Below are positions 43,064 to 52,860 of a DNA stretch of 64,000 nucleotides, in pieces; positions within the stretch are counted from its first letter, which is position 1; each line of letters begins with the position of its first letter. Origin of the DNA: Sinosporangium album (lineage in GTDB: Bacteria > Actinomycetota > Actinomycetes > Streptosporangiales > Streptosporangiaceae). The notes beneath the pieces were generated by a model. The model worked only from the letters and a program-made list of their open reading frames with translations, was not told the origin of the DNA and made no database searches. The stretch lies in the NCBI RefSeq assembly GCF_900100605.1, contig NZ_FNCN01000007.1, positions 124,001 through 188,000 on the forward strand, written 5' to 3'. The position numbers were made by a program, and so were the translations under genes.

Positions 43064-44368
43064 GTGGCGACCGAGGCACCGCGGCGGACACCGTGGAAGG
43101 CGGTGTTGGGCGGTTCGATAGGCAATCTGGTTGAGTGGTATGACTGGTTTGTCTACGCGAGTTTCGCGACCTATTTCGCCGCGTCGTTCTTCCCGGAGGG
43201 TGATGCGACCGCTCAGCTTTTGAATGCGGCGGGTATTTTCGCGGTCGGTTTCTTTATGCGTCCTGTGGGCGGGTGGCTGCTCGGCCGTTATGCGGATCAG
43301 CATGGGCGCAAGGCGGCGTTGACGTTGACGGTGACGTTGATGTCGGTGAGTGCGCTGCTGATCGCGGTCGCTCCGACGTATGACTCGGTGGGGTATTTCG
43401 GCGCGGTGGTGCTGCTGGTGGCGCGGCTGTTGCAGGGGCTGTCGGTGGGCGGTGAGTACGCCGCGAGTTCGACGTATCTGACGGAGGCGGCGCGGCCGGG
43501 CGGGCGTGGTCTGGCGGCGAGTTTCCAGTATGTGTCGATGACGGCGGGCCAGCTTGTGGGGTTGGGTCTGCAGATCGTGCTGCAGCAGTCGATGACGGAG
43601 GAGGCTCTGCGGTCGTACGGCTGGCGCATTCCGTTCGTGGTGGGGGCGCTGGGGGCGGCGGTGGTGTTCTATCTGCGGCGTGGTCTGGTGGAGACGGAGG
43701 TGTTCGGGGAGGAGGCGCGGCAGTTCGCGCGGGAGCGGGGGACGCTTCGGGCGCTGCTTGAGCATAAGCGGGAGTTTGTGCTGGTGGTGGCGCTGACGAT
43801 GGGCGGCACGGTCGCGTATTACACCTATACGACGTATTTGACGAAGTATCTGTCGAATACGGCGGGGTTGGCGAAGGAGACGGCGACGCTGGTGAGTTTC
43901 TGCGCGCTGTTCCTGTTCATGCTGGTGCAGCCGCTGGCGGGGGCGCTGTCGGACCGGGTCGGGCGGCGTCCGCTGCTGATCGCCTTCGGGGCGGGGTCGG
44001 TGGTGGGCACGGTGCCGTTGATGAGCGCGCTGGCGGGGGTGAGCGGGTTCGGTGAGGCGCTGCTGCTGTCGCTGTGCGGGCTGCTGATCGTGACGGGGTA
44101 CACGTCGATCAACGCGGTGGTGAAGGCGGAGCTGTTCCCGACGAATGTGCGGGCGCTGGGGGTGGCGTTGCCGTACGCGATCGCGAACGCGTTGTTCGGG
44201 GGGACGGCGGAGTATGTGGCGCTGTGGTTCAAGGACGCCGGCATGGAGTCGGGTTTCTACTGGTATGTAACGGGCTGTGCGGCTGTGTCGCTTGTCGTGT
44301 ACCTGATGATGCGGGAAACCCGCGGCGTCTCGCTGACCCGGGAGGAGAGGGAGGCGGTCCGCGTCTAA
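43064..44368 (+). CDS. MFS carboxylate/H+ symporter (KgtP-like)
   Basis: 434 residues with 12 helices of the metabolite:H+ symporter (MHS) family, which takes up 2-oxoglutarate, citrate, shikimate or betaines. Family motifs: GSIGNLVEWYDWFVYASF (start), RPVGGWLLGRYADQHGRKAA (motif A), GLSVGGEYAASSTYLTEAA, and PTNVRALGVALPYAIANALFGG. The GTG at 43064 is fixed by AGAGGAGG upstream; 30 extra codons in the longer frame are not family-like. It is followed by a two-component system 9 nt later, likely its regulator. Confidence 0.88.
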   Translation: MATEAPRRTPWKAVLGGSIGNLVEWYDWFVYASFATYFAASFFPEGDATAQLLNAAGIFAVGFFMRPVGGWLLGRYADQHGRKAALTLTVTLMSVSALLIAVAPTYDSVGYFGAVVLLVARLLQGLSVGGEYAASSTYLTEAARPGGRGLAASFQYVSMTAGQLVGLGLQIVLQQSMTEEALRSYGWRIPFVVGALGAAVVFYLRRGLVETEVFGEEARQFARERGTLRALLEHKREFVLVVALTMGGTVAYYTYTTYLTKYLSNTAGLAKETATLVSFCALFLFMLVQPLAGALSDRVGRRPLLIAFGAGSVVGTVPLMSALAGVSGFGEALLLSLCGLLIVTGYTSINAVVKAELFPTNVRALGVALPYAIANALFGGTAEYVALWFKDAGMESGFYWYVTGCAAVSLVVYLMMRETRGVSLTREEREAVRV

Positions 44369-44377
44369 CCTGATCGC

Positions 44378-45040
44378 ATGCGCGTACTCCTCGTCGAGGA
44401 CGACGACCGGCTCGCCGGGGCCCTCTCCACGGCGCTGACGCGGCACGGCCACCGGGTCGTGCGCGCGGGGCTCGGGGCGGAGGGCCTCCGCCTGGCGGGA
44501 AGTGTGGACTTCGTCCTGCTGGATCTGGGACTGCCCGACATGGACGGCCTGGACCTGCTGCGCCGGACGCGGCGGGTGTCCAGCGTGCCGATCATCGTGG
44601 TGACGGCGCGCGCGGAGGAGCGCGACGTGCTGCGGGGTCTGCGGTCGGGCGCCGACGACTACATCGTCAAACCGTTCCGCACGGCGGAGCTGATGGCCCG
44701 CATGGAGGCGGTCCTGCGGCGCGGCACCCGGCCGATAGCGGCGCACGACCACGTGGTGACCGCCGGGGACGTGTGCATCGACCTGTCGGCCAGACGGGTG
44801 ACGGTGGCGGGCGAGCCGGTGGCGCTGACCCGGCGCGAGTTCGACGTGCTGGTGCTGCTGGCGCGCAGGCCGGGCGTGGTGCGGGGCCGGGAGGAGATCC
44901 TCGACGAGGTGTGGGGAGACCCGCTGCTGTCGGCGTCGCGCTCGCTGGACGTCCACGTCGCCGGGATCCGGTCCAAGACGGGCCGGCCGTGGCTGGTGGA
45001 GACGCTGCGCGGCACCGGCTACCGTCTCGGGTCGGCGTGA
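44378..45040 (+). CDS. OmpR/PhoB family response regulator
   Basis: 220 residues. The receiver domain (1-115) has the acidic pair VEDDD, the phospho-acceptor Asp in FVLLDLGLPDMDG, the Thr/Ser in VVTARA and the Lys in DDYIVKPF. The C-terminal winged helix (125-218) has LTRREFDVLVLLARRPGVV and GTGYRLGS. It forms an operon with the MFS gene before it and overlaps the kinase gene after it by GTGA. It probably controls carboxylate uptake, resembling TctD-type systems. Confidence 0.93.
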   Translation: MRVLLVEDDDRLAGALSTALTRHGHRVVRAGLGAEGLRLAGSVDFVLLDLGLPDMDGLDLLRRTRRVSSVPIIVVTARAEERDVLRGLRSGADDYIVKPFRTAELMARMEAVLRRGTRPIAAHDHVVTAGDVCIDLSARRVTVAGEPVALTRREFDVLVLLARRPGVVRGREEILDEVWGDPLLSASRSLDVHVAGIRSKTGRPWLVETLRGTGYRLGSA

Positions 45041-46407
45041 AGTCGCGGCTCGTCGCCGCGTTCGCGACGCTGATCGCCTCCCTGGTCGTGGCGCTGGCGG
45101 TGCCGCTGGGGCTGGCGTACGCCTCGCACCGCACCGACCGGCTGCTGCTGGACCGCCGCGCGGACGCGACGCGGTTCGCCTATCTGGCCGATCAGGCGGT
45201 GCGCGACGGCGACCGGTCGGTGCTGGCGGCCGAGATCACGCGCTATGCGGAGCTGTACGGCGCGGCGGTGCGGGTGCGTGACCGGGGCGGTGAGGTGCTG
45301 GTGGAGGCCGGGGTGATGGCGTCCGACGACCGGGACGCGGTACGGCTGGCGCTGTCGGGGCGCACGACCGAGGTCCTGCCGCCGCTTACGGCGTTCGGGC
45401 CGCCGCGGGTGCTGGTGGCCGAGCCGGCGGGGCGCGACGCCCAGTTGTCGGGGGTGGTGGTGCTGGAGACTCCGGCGGGCCGGGCTTCGGCGGAGGTGGC
45501 GGTGGTGTGGGGCGGTCTGGGGGCGGCTGCGGTGGCGGCGTTCGGGTGCTCGATGTGGGGGGCGCGCAGGCTGGCGCGGTGGATCATGCGTCCGGTGACC
45601 GAGCTGGACCGCACGACCAGGGCCATCGCGGAGGGGCGGCTGGACGCGCGGGCGGGCGCGGGGACGGGGCCGTCGGAGCTGCGGCGGCTGGAGGAGCGGT
45701 TCAACGTGATGGCGGAGGCGGTGTCGGTGGCGATGGAGCGGCAGCGGGCGTTCGTGGCGGACGCCTCGCATGAGCTGCGGACGCCGCTGACGGTGCTGTC
45801 TCTGCGGCTGGAGAACCTGGAGCCGCATGTGCGGGAGTCGGGCGCGGTCGACTACGGGCAGGCGATGGCGGAGATCGGGCGGCTGGCGGGGCTGGTGGAG
45901 GATCTGCTGGCTTTGGCGAAGGTCGAGGCGGGGGCGGTGCCGCGGGTGGTGGAGGCGGTGGCCGAGCTGGCTCCGCGGCTTGAGGGGTGGCGGGAGGTGT
46001 ACGCGGCGAGCGGGCTGCGGCTTGTGGGGGTCCTGCCGGAGTCGCAGTGGGTGATGGCGGTTCCGGGGGCGGTGGGGCGGGTGGTGGACATCGCGCTGGA
46101 CAACGCGCACAAGTTCGTGCCGGCGGGCGGGACGGTGACGGTGACGTTGGAGGGGGCGGTGACGTTGGAGGAGGCGGTTCTGCGGGTGGCCGACGACGGG
46201 CCGGGGCTTCGGTCCGACGAGCTGGAGGTGGCGTCGGGCCGGTTCTGGCGTTCGGGGTCGCACGTCAACGTGCGGGGCAGCGGGCTGGGGCTGGCGATCG
46301 CGGCGGAGCTGGCGCGGGTGTCGGGGGGTTCGCTGGAGATCCTGCCGGTGGAGCCGTGCGGGCTGGCGGTGGAGCTGCGGCTGCTGGCGGCGTGCGGGGA
46401 GGATTGA
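45037..46407 (+). CDS. Sensor histidine kinase
   Basis: 456 residues. Two membrane helices (about 5-27 and 150-172) flank an extracytoplasmic sensor of about 120 residues. A HAMP domain (RPVTELDRTTRAIAEGRL) follows, then the H-box FVADASHELRTPLTVL, N-box DIALDNAHKF, and G boxes VADDGPGLRSDEL and GSGLGLAIAAELA. Partner of the overlapping response regulator. It converges on a TAXI binding-protein gene whose product may deliver the ligand. Confidence 0.92.
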   Translation: MKSRLVAAFATLIASLVVALAVPLGLAYASHRTDRLLLDRRADATRFAYLADQAVRDGDRSVLAAEITRYAELYGAAVRVRDRGGEVLVEAGVMASDDRDAVRLALSGRTTEVLPPLTAFGPPRVLVAEPAGRDAQLSGVVVLETPAGRASAEVAVVWGGLGAAAVAAFGCSMWGARRLARWIMRPVTELDRTTRAIAEGRLDARAGAGTGPSELRRLEERFNVMAEAVSVAMERQRAFVADASHELRTPLTVLSLRLENLEPHVRESGAVDYGQAMAEIGRLAGLVEDLLALAKVEAGAVPRVVEAVAELAPRLEGWREVYAASGLRLVGVLPESQWVMAVPGAVGRVVDIALDNAHKFVPAGGTVTVTLEGAVTLEEAVLRVADDGPGLRSDELEVASGRFWRSGSHVNVRGSGLGLAIAAELARVSGGSLEILPVEPCGLAVELRLLAACGED

Positions 46408-46441
46408 CGCCGCCTGGCGGGGCCGCGGCGTGCGGGGCGGC

Positions 46442-47362
46442 TCAGCCGTACACCGAGCGGTAGTAGCGGGCGGCGCCCGGGTGCAGGGGGACGGCGCCGG
46501 TGTGGATCGCGTAGCGCAGGTCGAGCCTGCTGCCGGGCGCGTCGGGGGCCTCCAGCCGGTCGCGGTTCTCGAACAGCATCGCGGTGATCCTGTGGGCGGC
46601 GTCGTACGGCAGGGCGGCGGGGCACAGCAGGTAGCTCGGTGTCCCGACGGTCGGGACGGGTCGGCGGCTGCCGTACTGCCCGGCGGGCACCAGGGTGCTC
46701 TCGTACACCGGTCCGTGGGCTCTGCGCAGGGCGGGCGCCAGGGAGCCGAGCGGGATGAGGCGGACGGGGACGCGGCGGGCGAAGGCGGCCAGCGCCGGGG
46801 TGGATACGCCGCCCGACCAGAAGAACGCCTGGACTCGGCCGGCGAGCAGCGCCTCGATCGACTCCTCCAGGTCCAGGCGGAGGGTGCGGGCGGGCGGATG
46901 CAGGCCTACGGCGGCGAGCAGCCGTAGGGCGGTGACGGCGGTGCCGGATCCGTTGGCGCCGACGGAGATGGTGTGGCCGGCGAGCTGGCCGGGGGTGGTG
47001 ACGGGTGAGCCGGTGGGGACGACGAGGTGGAGGTAGTTCATGTAGAGGCGGGCGATCGCGGCGATCGCGGGCCCGTTCGCGGCGTTTACGGCGTCGTCGG
47101 CGCTGTCGGCCATGGTGAACCCCAGGTCGGCGCGGCCGTCGGCGAGCATGGCGAGGTTGGCGACGCTGCCGCCGGTGGTGAGGACGCGTACGGCGAGGCC
47201 GCCGTGTCCGAGTTCGGTGGCGAGGCGGGAGCCGAACTGGGCGTAGGGGCCGCCGGCGGGGCCGGTGGCCACGCGCAGGGGTGCGGGGGGGCCGGGGTGG
47301 GCCGAGCAGCCGAGCGCCATGCCGCCGGGGAGTACGAGTAACCCGCGGCGGGACAGGCGCAT
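46442..47362 (-). CDS. TAXI-family substrate-binding lipoprotein
   Basis: 306 residues. The lipoprotein signal (MRLSRRGLLVLPGGMALGCS, with Cys in the lipobox ALGC) anchors a TAXI (TRAP-associated extracytoplasmic immunogenic) domain: RVATGPAGGPYAQFGSRLAT, VLTTGGSVANLAML, SVGANGSGTAVTALRLL, and WSGGVSTPALAAF. TAXI proteins normally feed a fused TRAP permease, but none is in the window. Its stop is 34 bp from the kinase stop (convergent), so it may be a sensory binding protein for that kinase. Confidence 0.87.
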   Translation of the reverse strand: MRLSRRGLLVLPGGMALGCSAHPGPPAPLRVATGPAGGPYAQFGSRLATELGHGGLAVRVLTTGGSVANLAMLADGRADLGFTMADSADDAVNAANGPAIAAIARLYMNYLHLVVPTGSPVTTPGQLAGHTISVGANGSGTAVTALRLLAAVGLHPPARTLRLDLEESIEALLAGRVQAFFWSGGVSTPALAAFARRVPVRLIPLGSLAPALRRAHGPVYESTLVPAGQYGSRRPVPTVGTPSYLLCPAALPYDAAHRITAMLFENRDRLEAPDAPGSRLDLRYAIHTGAVPLHPGAARYYRSVYG

Positions 47363-47501
47363 GGGCACACGTTAGCCGCGCTCCCGTGACGTTTCCACCG
47401 TTAAGGCGACATGGGTGGATAGGGGGTGGGGGTGGGGGTGGCTGGGGGCGGCGGTGTGAAATTCGGGTGAATGTGGCGCGGCACTCAGGCACAGTGGCGT
47501 G

Positions 47502-48524
47502 ATGATGTCCAATTTCGTGCAGGGGATCGACTTGTCGCGCGCTTTCTACGGGGAGGTGGTCCGGCCGCTGCTGCCGGGTGTGCGGCACAGCGCGGCGCTG
47601 ATCGGGCCGGGGTCGGAGGTGCTGTTGTTCGATTCGCCGCGGTCGACCGACCACGACTGGGGGCCGCGGGTGCTGGTGTTCACCGAGCCGGAGCTGGCGG
47701 GCGAGGTGGCGGCGGCGGTGGAGGCGGGGCTGCCGGAGAGCTTCCAGGGGTTCGCGACGCTGATCGGCGGCAGGCACGGGGTGGTGGTGACCGACCTCGG
47801 GGCGTGGCTCGGGGAGCGGCTGGGGTTCGATCCGCGGGGCGGGGTGGGGGCGGCGGACTGGCTGGCGATGCCGTGGCAGCGCCTGGCGGAGGTCACCAGC
47901 GGCGAGGTGTTCTGGGATGAGTCCGGGGAGCTGGACCGGGTACGGCGGGCGCTGGCCTGGTATCCGGATGCGTTGTGGCGCTATGTCCTGGCGTGTCAGT
48001 GGCGGCGGATCGCGCAGGAGGAGCCGTTCGCGGGGCGCTGCGCCGAGGTGGGCGACGAACTGGGGTCGGTGGTGGTCACCGCGCGGCTCGTCCGGGACCT
48101 GGCGCGGCTCGCGCTGCTCATGCGGCGCCGCTACCCGCCCTACAGCAAGTGGCTCGGCAGCGCCCTGGCGCGCCTGCCGGGGGCGGCGGAGCTGGCCGAC
48201 TCGCTGTCGGCCGCCCTGGCCGCCCGCGACTGGCCGACCAGGGAGCGCCACATGTCGCGCGCCTATGAACGGCTCGCGCTCCTGCACAACCGGCTGGGGC
48301 TCACCGAGCCGCTGCCGGCGGAGGTGCGCCTGTTCCACGACCGGCCGTTCCAGATCATCGGGGCCGACCGCTTCGCCGACGCCCTCACCGCCACCATCGG
48401 CGACGCCGCCGTCGCGGCGCTGCCGCACGCGGGGTCGGTCGACCAGTTCGTCGACAGCACCGACGTGCTGGTCCGCCCCGCGCTGGCGCGGGCCGCGGCC
48501 CGCGCCGTGCTCGGCCTCGGGTAG
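47502..48524 (+). CDS. DUF4037 (nucleotidyltransferase-like) protein
   Basis: 340 residues. The N-terminal nucleotidyltransferase-like fold has LIGPGSEVLLFDSPRSTDHDWG (about 35-55), where Gly-Ser and Asp-x-Asp could hold metal and NTP. The C-terminal DUF4037 helical domain begins DRVRRALAWYPDALWRYVL. The family is actinobacterial with no assigned substrate. ATG 47502 or 47505, or GTG 47499, are all possible starts. Confidence 0.8.
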   Translation: MMSNFVQGIDLSRAFYGEVVRPLLPGVRHSAALIGPGSEVLLFDSPRSTDHDWGPRVLVFTEPELAGEVAAAVEAGLPESFQGFATLIGGRHGVVVTDLGAWLGERLGFDPRGGVGAADWLAMPWQRLAEVTSGEVFWDESGELDRVRRALAWYPDALWRYVLACQWRRIAQEEPFAGRCAEVGDELGSVVVTARLVRDLARLALLMRRRYPPYSKWLGSALARLPGAAELADSLSAALAARDWPTRERHMSRAYERLALLHNRLGLTEPLPAEVRLFHDRPFQIIGADRFADALTATIGDAAVAALPHAGSVDQFVDSTDVLVRPALARAAARAVLGLG

Positions 48525-48563
48525 AGGGCGGGCGGCGGGAGGCGGGCGCGGGGCCGGGCGCGG

Positions 48564-49163
48564 TCAGGCGGGGGTGTGCGCGGCGCGCAGCGCGCGCAGG
48601 GCGGCGTCGAGGTCGATGCCGCCGCCGATGCCGCCGCCGCGGTTGTAGGGGAGCTTGGACAGGGCTGCTCCCATGGCGCAGGTGTTGGTGACGGCGGCGA
48701 ACACCAGGCCGGCGCCGATCGCGCCGGCGGCGAAGCGGGCGCGCGGCCAGCGTACGCTCGCCGCGATCGACCCGGCGACCAGGCCGCCCGCGACCAGCCG
48801 CACCTGGCGTTCCAGGGCCCAGCGGGGCTTGGCGCCGGGCGCCGGGACGGTGGAGCCGCCGGCGGCGCTCCAGGCGTTGAGCCCGCCGTCGAGCACGGAC
48901 GCCCCGGCCAGGCCCTCGGCGGCGAGCGCGGCGTGGGCGCGGGCCGCGCGGGCGCCGGCCTGGCAGACGATCAGGACGGGCCCGGAGAGGGCGTCGGCGA
49001 CGCGCCGGGCGTGCCCTTCGGTCTGGTCGAGGGGCACGTTGACCGAGCCGGGGATGTGCCCGGTGGCGTACTCGCCCGGGGTGCGCACGTCCAGGACAGC
49101 GGGCGGTGCCTGGCCGGCGAGGAGGGTGCGGGCGGTGGCCACGTCGACGGTGGTGAGGGACAT
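48564..49163 (-). CDS. Rhodanese / DUF2892 membrane protein
   Basis: 199 residues. The N-terminal rhodanese domain (VLDVRTPGEYATGHIPGSVN; active Cys in IVCQAGARAARA, about residue 68) moves sulfane sulfur between thiols. The C-terminal half is the DUF2892 YgaP-like membrane part (LVAGGLVAGSIAASV) ending in NTCAMGAALSKLPYNR. It is the second gene of the sulfide-detoxification operon, 82 bp after the persulfide dioxygenase gene. Confidence 0.88.
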   Translation of the reverse strand: MSLTTVDVATARTLLAGQAPPAVLDVRTPGEYATGHIPGSVNVPLDQTEGHARRVADALSGPVLIVCQAGARAARAHAALAAEGLAGASVLDGGLNAWSAAGGSTVPAPGAKPRWALERQVRLVAGGLVAGSIAASVRWPRARFAAGAIGAGLVFAAVTNTCAMGAALSKLPYNRGGGIGGGIDLDAALRALRAAHTPA

Positions 49164-49245
49164 GTGGTTCTCCTGCGTTCGGGTGGTCGGGAATCCGGGT
49201 CGAGGTCTCGGGCGGGGTCTCGGGCGGGGGCTCTGCGCGCGGCGG

Positions 49246-50586
49246 TCACGCCGCGCGCAGGCCGGCGAGGTCGGCCACGCCCGCGCCGGTCAGCACCACG
49301 GGCCGGTGGCCTTCGGCCAGGAGGGGGCCGGTGGCGATGGCCGCGCGGCGGCCTGAGCCGCATGCCACCAGGACCGGCCGCGCCGGGTCGAGCCGGTCGG
49401 GCACGCCTTCGGCGTACAGGTCGGGCAGGTAGCGGTGCACGGCGCCCGGCAGCGGTGCGGCGGCGTGCTCGCCGGGGGCGCGCACGTCGAGGAGCTGGGC
49501 GTCGGGGGCGGCCAGGCGTTCGGCGAAGGCGGGCAGCTCCAGCAGTTCGAAGGTCTGGAGCGCGGCGGCCGGCCCGGCGTCGGTGAGGACGCCGACGACG
49601 GTGTCGACGCCGATGCGGGCGAGCTGGGTGAGGGCCTCCTCCGCGTCCTGGCCGGGGTCGGCGACCAGCGCGATCGGCGTGCCGTACGGCACCAGCCACC
49701 CCACCCACGATCCGAAGTCGTCGCGCAGTTCGACCGGGGTCGAGCCGGGCAGTATCCCGGCGGCCTGCCGGGCGCGGGGCCGTATGTCGACCAGGCGGGT
49801 GCCCTCGGGCAGCGCCGCCAGGTCCTCGGGGCGCAGGGCCGGGGCCGAGACGGGCGGCATCGGCGGCGCGCCGTACAGGTTGGCGGGGCCCATGTGCCGG
49901 TAGAACGCGGGGATCGGCAACGGTTCGGCGAGGATCTGGTCGGCGAACCGCTCGGCGTCGGGGATGGCCAGCAGCGGGTTGCCCGTGAGTTCGTCGGCGA
50001 TGGTGGAGGTGTGGCGGCCGGCGCCGGTGACGGTGCAGAAGGAGCCTTCGCCGTGGGTGGGCAGGAGCCGTACGTCGCCGGGCAGTCCGGCGAGCCTTCG
50101 CAGGGAGCCGTGCTGGAGCCGGGCGAGGGTGCGGGCGCGTTCGGGGCCGAGCAGGTCGGGGCGGCCGGCGGAGGCGACGAGCAGGCTGCCGCCGGAGAAC
50201 ACCGCGGCGGGTTCGCCGTCGAGGAGGATCAGGTAGCTGGTGTGCTCGGGGGTGTGGCCGGGCGTGTGGAGCGGCCGCACGGTGAGGCCGCTCGGGCCGG
50301 TGATGTCCTCCAGGTGGAAGGCGGGGGTGTGGCGGTAGGCGGGGGCGGTCGCGGCGGGCAGGACGAGTTCGGCGCCGGTGGCGCGTGCGGCGTCGCGTGC
50401 GCCGGAGACGTAGTCGTTGTGCAGGTGGGTCTCCAGCACGAACCGCACGTGGACGCCTTGGCGTTCGGCGGTGTCGAGGAAGCGGGAGATGTCGCGCTGG
50501 GGGTCGACCAGGATGCCGTGGCCGTCGTGGACCAGCAGGTGGGTCTGGTCGCCCAGGCCGGGGGTTCGGAACGAGGTGATGTCCAT
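49246..50586 (-). CDS. Persulfide dioxygenase-rhodanese fusion (CstB-like)
   Basis: 446 residues. The N-terminal metallo-beta-lactamase domain (1-240) has the iron-binding motif ETHLHNDYVSGA, with further His in LHTPGHTPEH and LPTHGEGSF; this is the ETHE1/CstB type that oxidises glutathione- or thiol-persulfide to sulfite. Two rhodanese domains follow: the first (about 255-345) lacks a catalytic Cys, and the second has it in VLVACGSGRRAAIA (about 410). ATG 50586 is set by GGAAGG upstream. A CstR/CsoR-type operator lies at 50693-50708 upstream. Confidence 0.87.
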   Translation of the reverse strand: MDITSFRTPGLGDQTHLLVHDGHGILVDPQRDISRFLDTAERQGVHVRFVLETHLHNDYVSGARDAARATGAELVLPAATAPAYRHTPAFHLEDITGPSGLTVRPLHTPGHTPEHTSYLILLDGEPAAVFSGGSLLVASAGRPDLLGPERARTLARLQHGSLRRLAGLPGDVRLLPTHGEGSFCTVTGAGRHTSTIADELTGNPLLAIPDAERFADQILAEPLPIPAFYRHMGPANLYGAPPMPPVSAPALRPEDLAALPEGTRLVDIRPRARQAAGILPGSTPVELRDDFGSWVGWLVPYGTPIALVADPGQDAEEALTQLARIGVDTVVGVLTDAGPAAALQTFELLELPAFAERLAAPDAQLLDVRAPGEHAAAPLPGAVHRYLPDLYAEGVPDRLDPARPVLVACGSGRRAAIATGPLLAEGHRPVVLTGAGVADLAGLRAA

Positions 50587-50692
50587 GGTGGGCCTTCCGG
50601 GACGTGTCGGCACCCTTCGCGGGGTGTGCCGGGGATCGGTTGTCCGCCCCGATCCGGGAGGGGCCTCCGCGGGAGGTCTCGCTCCGGACAGG

Positions 50693-50708
50693 ATACCCCG
50701 GGGGGTAT
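50693..50708. promoter_or_regulatory. CstR/CsoR-type operator upstream of the dioxygenase gene
   Basis: ATACCCCGGGGGGTAT, a 16-bp near-palindrome matching the ATACCC-GGGTAT pattern of CsoR/CstR operators. It lies 107 bp before the dioxygenase start and has a sister copy at 51174-51189. Confidence 0.8.
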
Positions 50709-50893
50709 CGTGGTCTGAGGCGGGTGCCGTTCCGGCGGGTCGCGCGGGCAGGAACGGCTCTGCTGCCGGACGCCGCCGGGCCCGCCCGGGCCTGCTTCGG
50801 GCCTCTGGCCGGGACCTCGGGCCGGTGGTCGGGCGGGGTGCTCTGGCCGGTGGTCGCGGCGGAGGGCTCAGGCCGGTGGTCGCGGCGGAGGGC

Positions 50894-51553
<660 letters not shown>

Positions 51554-52588
51554 TCACGCCTCCTCGGGGCGGCCCTTCAGCAGCGGATGCGCCCGCATCG
51601 CGACCTCCAGCTCGCCCGGCAGCTCGTCGCGGTAGCGGCCGAGCGTCGCCAGGTCGCTGTGGCCGAGGACCCGCCGCACCGCGTCCATGTCGACGGCGTC
51701 GGCCAGCAGGTGGGTCGCGGTGGTGTGGCGCAGGCCGTGAGGGGTGACCGAACGCCGGTGCGGCGGGTCGACCCGCCGCTGCACCCGGTCGATCACCGCC
51801 TGCACGTCGCCCCGCGCCAGGCGGTTGCCGCGCCACGACAGAAGCAGCGCCTTGTCCGGCGAGGGCCCGCGCCCGGACCCCAGGTAGGCGTCGAGCACCC
51901 GCGCCACGTCGGCGGGCAGCGGCACGTCGCGGGTGCGGCCGCCCTTGCCGAAGATGCGCCAGTAGCGGACGCCGTCGTTGACGTAGAAGTCCTCCACGTT
52001 GGCCCGCACCAGCTCCGACACGCGCGGGCCCATCGTCGACAGCAGCATCACGATCAGCGCGTCGCGCAGTTCGGTGCGCTGGTCGCGCCGCTTGGCGGAC
52101 CGCTCCTGCGGCTCCGGCGCGGGCGCCCGGCCGAGCTCCCGGGCCGCGCCGATGAGGCCGCGGGCCTGCTCGCGGGTCAGGGCGCGGCGCTCGGCACGCA
52201 GCCCGCCGCGCTCCTTGGCCATGACCGTCGAGACGGTCATCGGGTTGACCTGCACCCAGCCGGCCAGGGTCGCGTGCTTGAACAGGGCCGACACCGAGCG
52301 GCGGAACCTCGCCTGGGAGGAGGCGCTCTGCCCTCCGGGGCCCGGCGCGGTGCGCCGCCCGTCGGGGAGGCGGGCGAAGGCCAGAAGGAGGGCGTCGACG
52401 TCTTCGCCGGTGAGGTCGTCCAGGACGTGGTCCTCACCGGCGAGCCGTACCAGGGTGGCGACGTCGCGGGCGTAGAGCTCGGCGGTGGAGGGGGACAGGG
52501 CGCCGGTCGAGGTCTTGGCGCGGACCAGCTCGATGTAGCGGTCGGCGGCCTGGGCGACGGTGATGCGGTTGAGGTCGGCGGGCCGCAT
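51554..52588 (-). CDS. Tyrosine recombinase (XerC/XerD-like)
   Basis: 344 residues. N-terminal SAM-like domain (about 10-125). In the catalytic domain the Arg is in TMGPRVSELVRANV, Lys in FGKGGRTRDVPLP, HGLRHTTATHLL gives His-x-x-Arg, GHSDLAT gives His, and the nucleophile Tyr is in LGRYRDEL. It shares only the family motifs with the recombinase at 34135. No phage genes adjoin it. It may be a housekeeping-type or orphan integrase. Confidence 0.88.
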   Translation of the reverse strand: MRPADLNRITVAQAADRYIELVRAKTSTGALSPSTAELYARDVATLVRLAGEDHVLDDLTGEDVDALLLAFARLPDGRRTAPGPGGQSASSQARFRRSVSALFKHATLAGWVQVNPMTVSTVMAKERGGLRAERRALTREQARGLIGAARELGRAPAPEPQERSAKRRDQRTELRDALIVMLLSTMGPRVSELVRANVEDFYVNDGVRYWRIFGKGGRTRDVPLPADVARVLDAYLGSGRGPSPDKALLLSWRGNRLARGDVQAVIDRVQRRVDPPHRRSVTPHGLRHTTATHLLADAVDMDAVRRVLGHSDLATLGRYRDELPGELEVAMRAHPLLKGRPEEA

Positions 52589-52800
52589 GGTGTCGGGGTG
52601 GGTCCTTCCGCTCGGAGACGGGGGCGTGCCTCGGGCCCGGCTGCGGGCCCGAGGCGGGTGTGGCTCTTCCCGACCGTACCCATCTCCGCCGACATCGGAT
52701 CAGTCGTCGTCCCGTGGCGGTCCTCCGGCGGCCGGGCCGGGGCGGGGCGGGGCGGGCACCGGGTACCGGGGCGGGGGCGGTCGGCTCGGCGGTCGCGAGG

Positions 52801-52860
52801 GGTTATGAGGGGCTACGAGGGGCTACGAGGGGCTACGAGGGGCTACGAGGGGCTACGAGG
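52801..52860. repeat. 10-bp tandem repeat x6 at the end of an araC gene
   Basis: GGCTACGAGG five times exactly (52811-52860), preceded by a variant GGTTATGAGG (52801-52810). The first copy read on the minus strand supplies the TCG-TAG end of the AraC reading frame, so the stop codon is part of the array. Confidence 0.9.

Noticed and set aside
51554-52588. Second recombinase as marker of an integrated element
   Set aside because: No adjacent direct repeats, tRNA or phage/plasmid genes were seen; neighbours are ordinary metabolic and regulatory genes.
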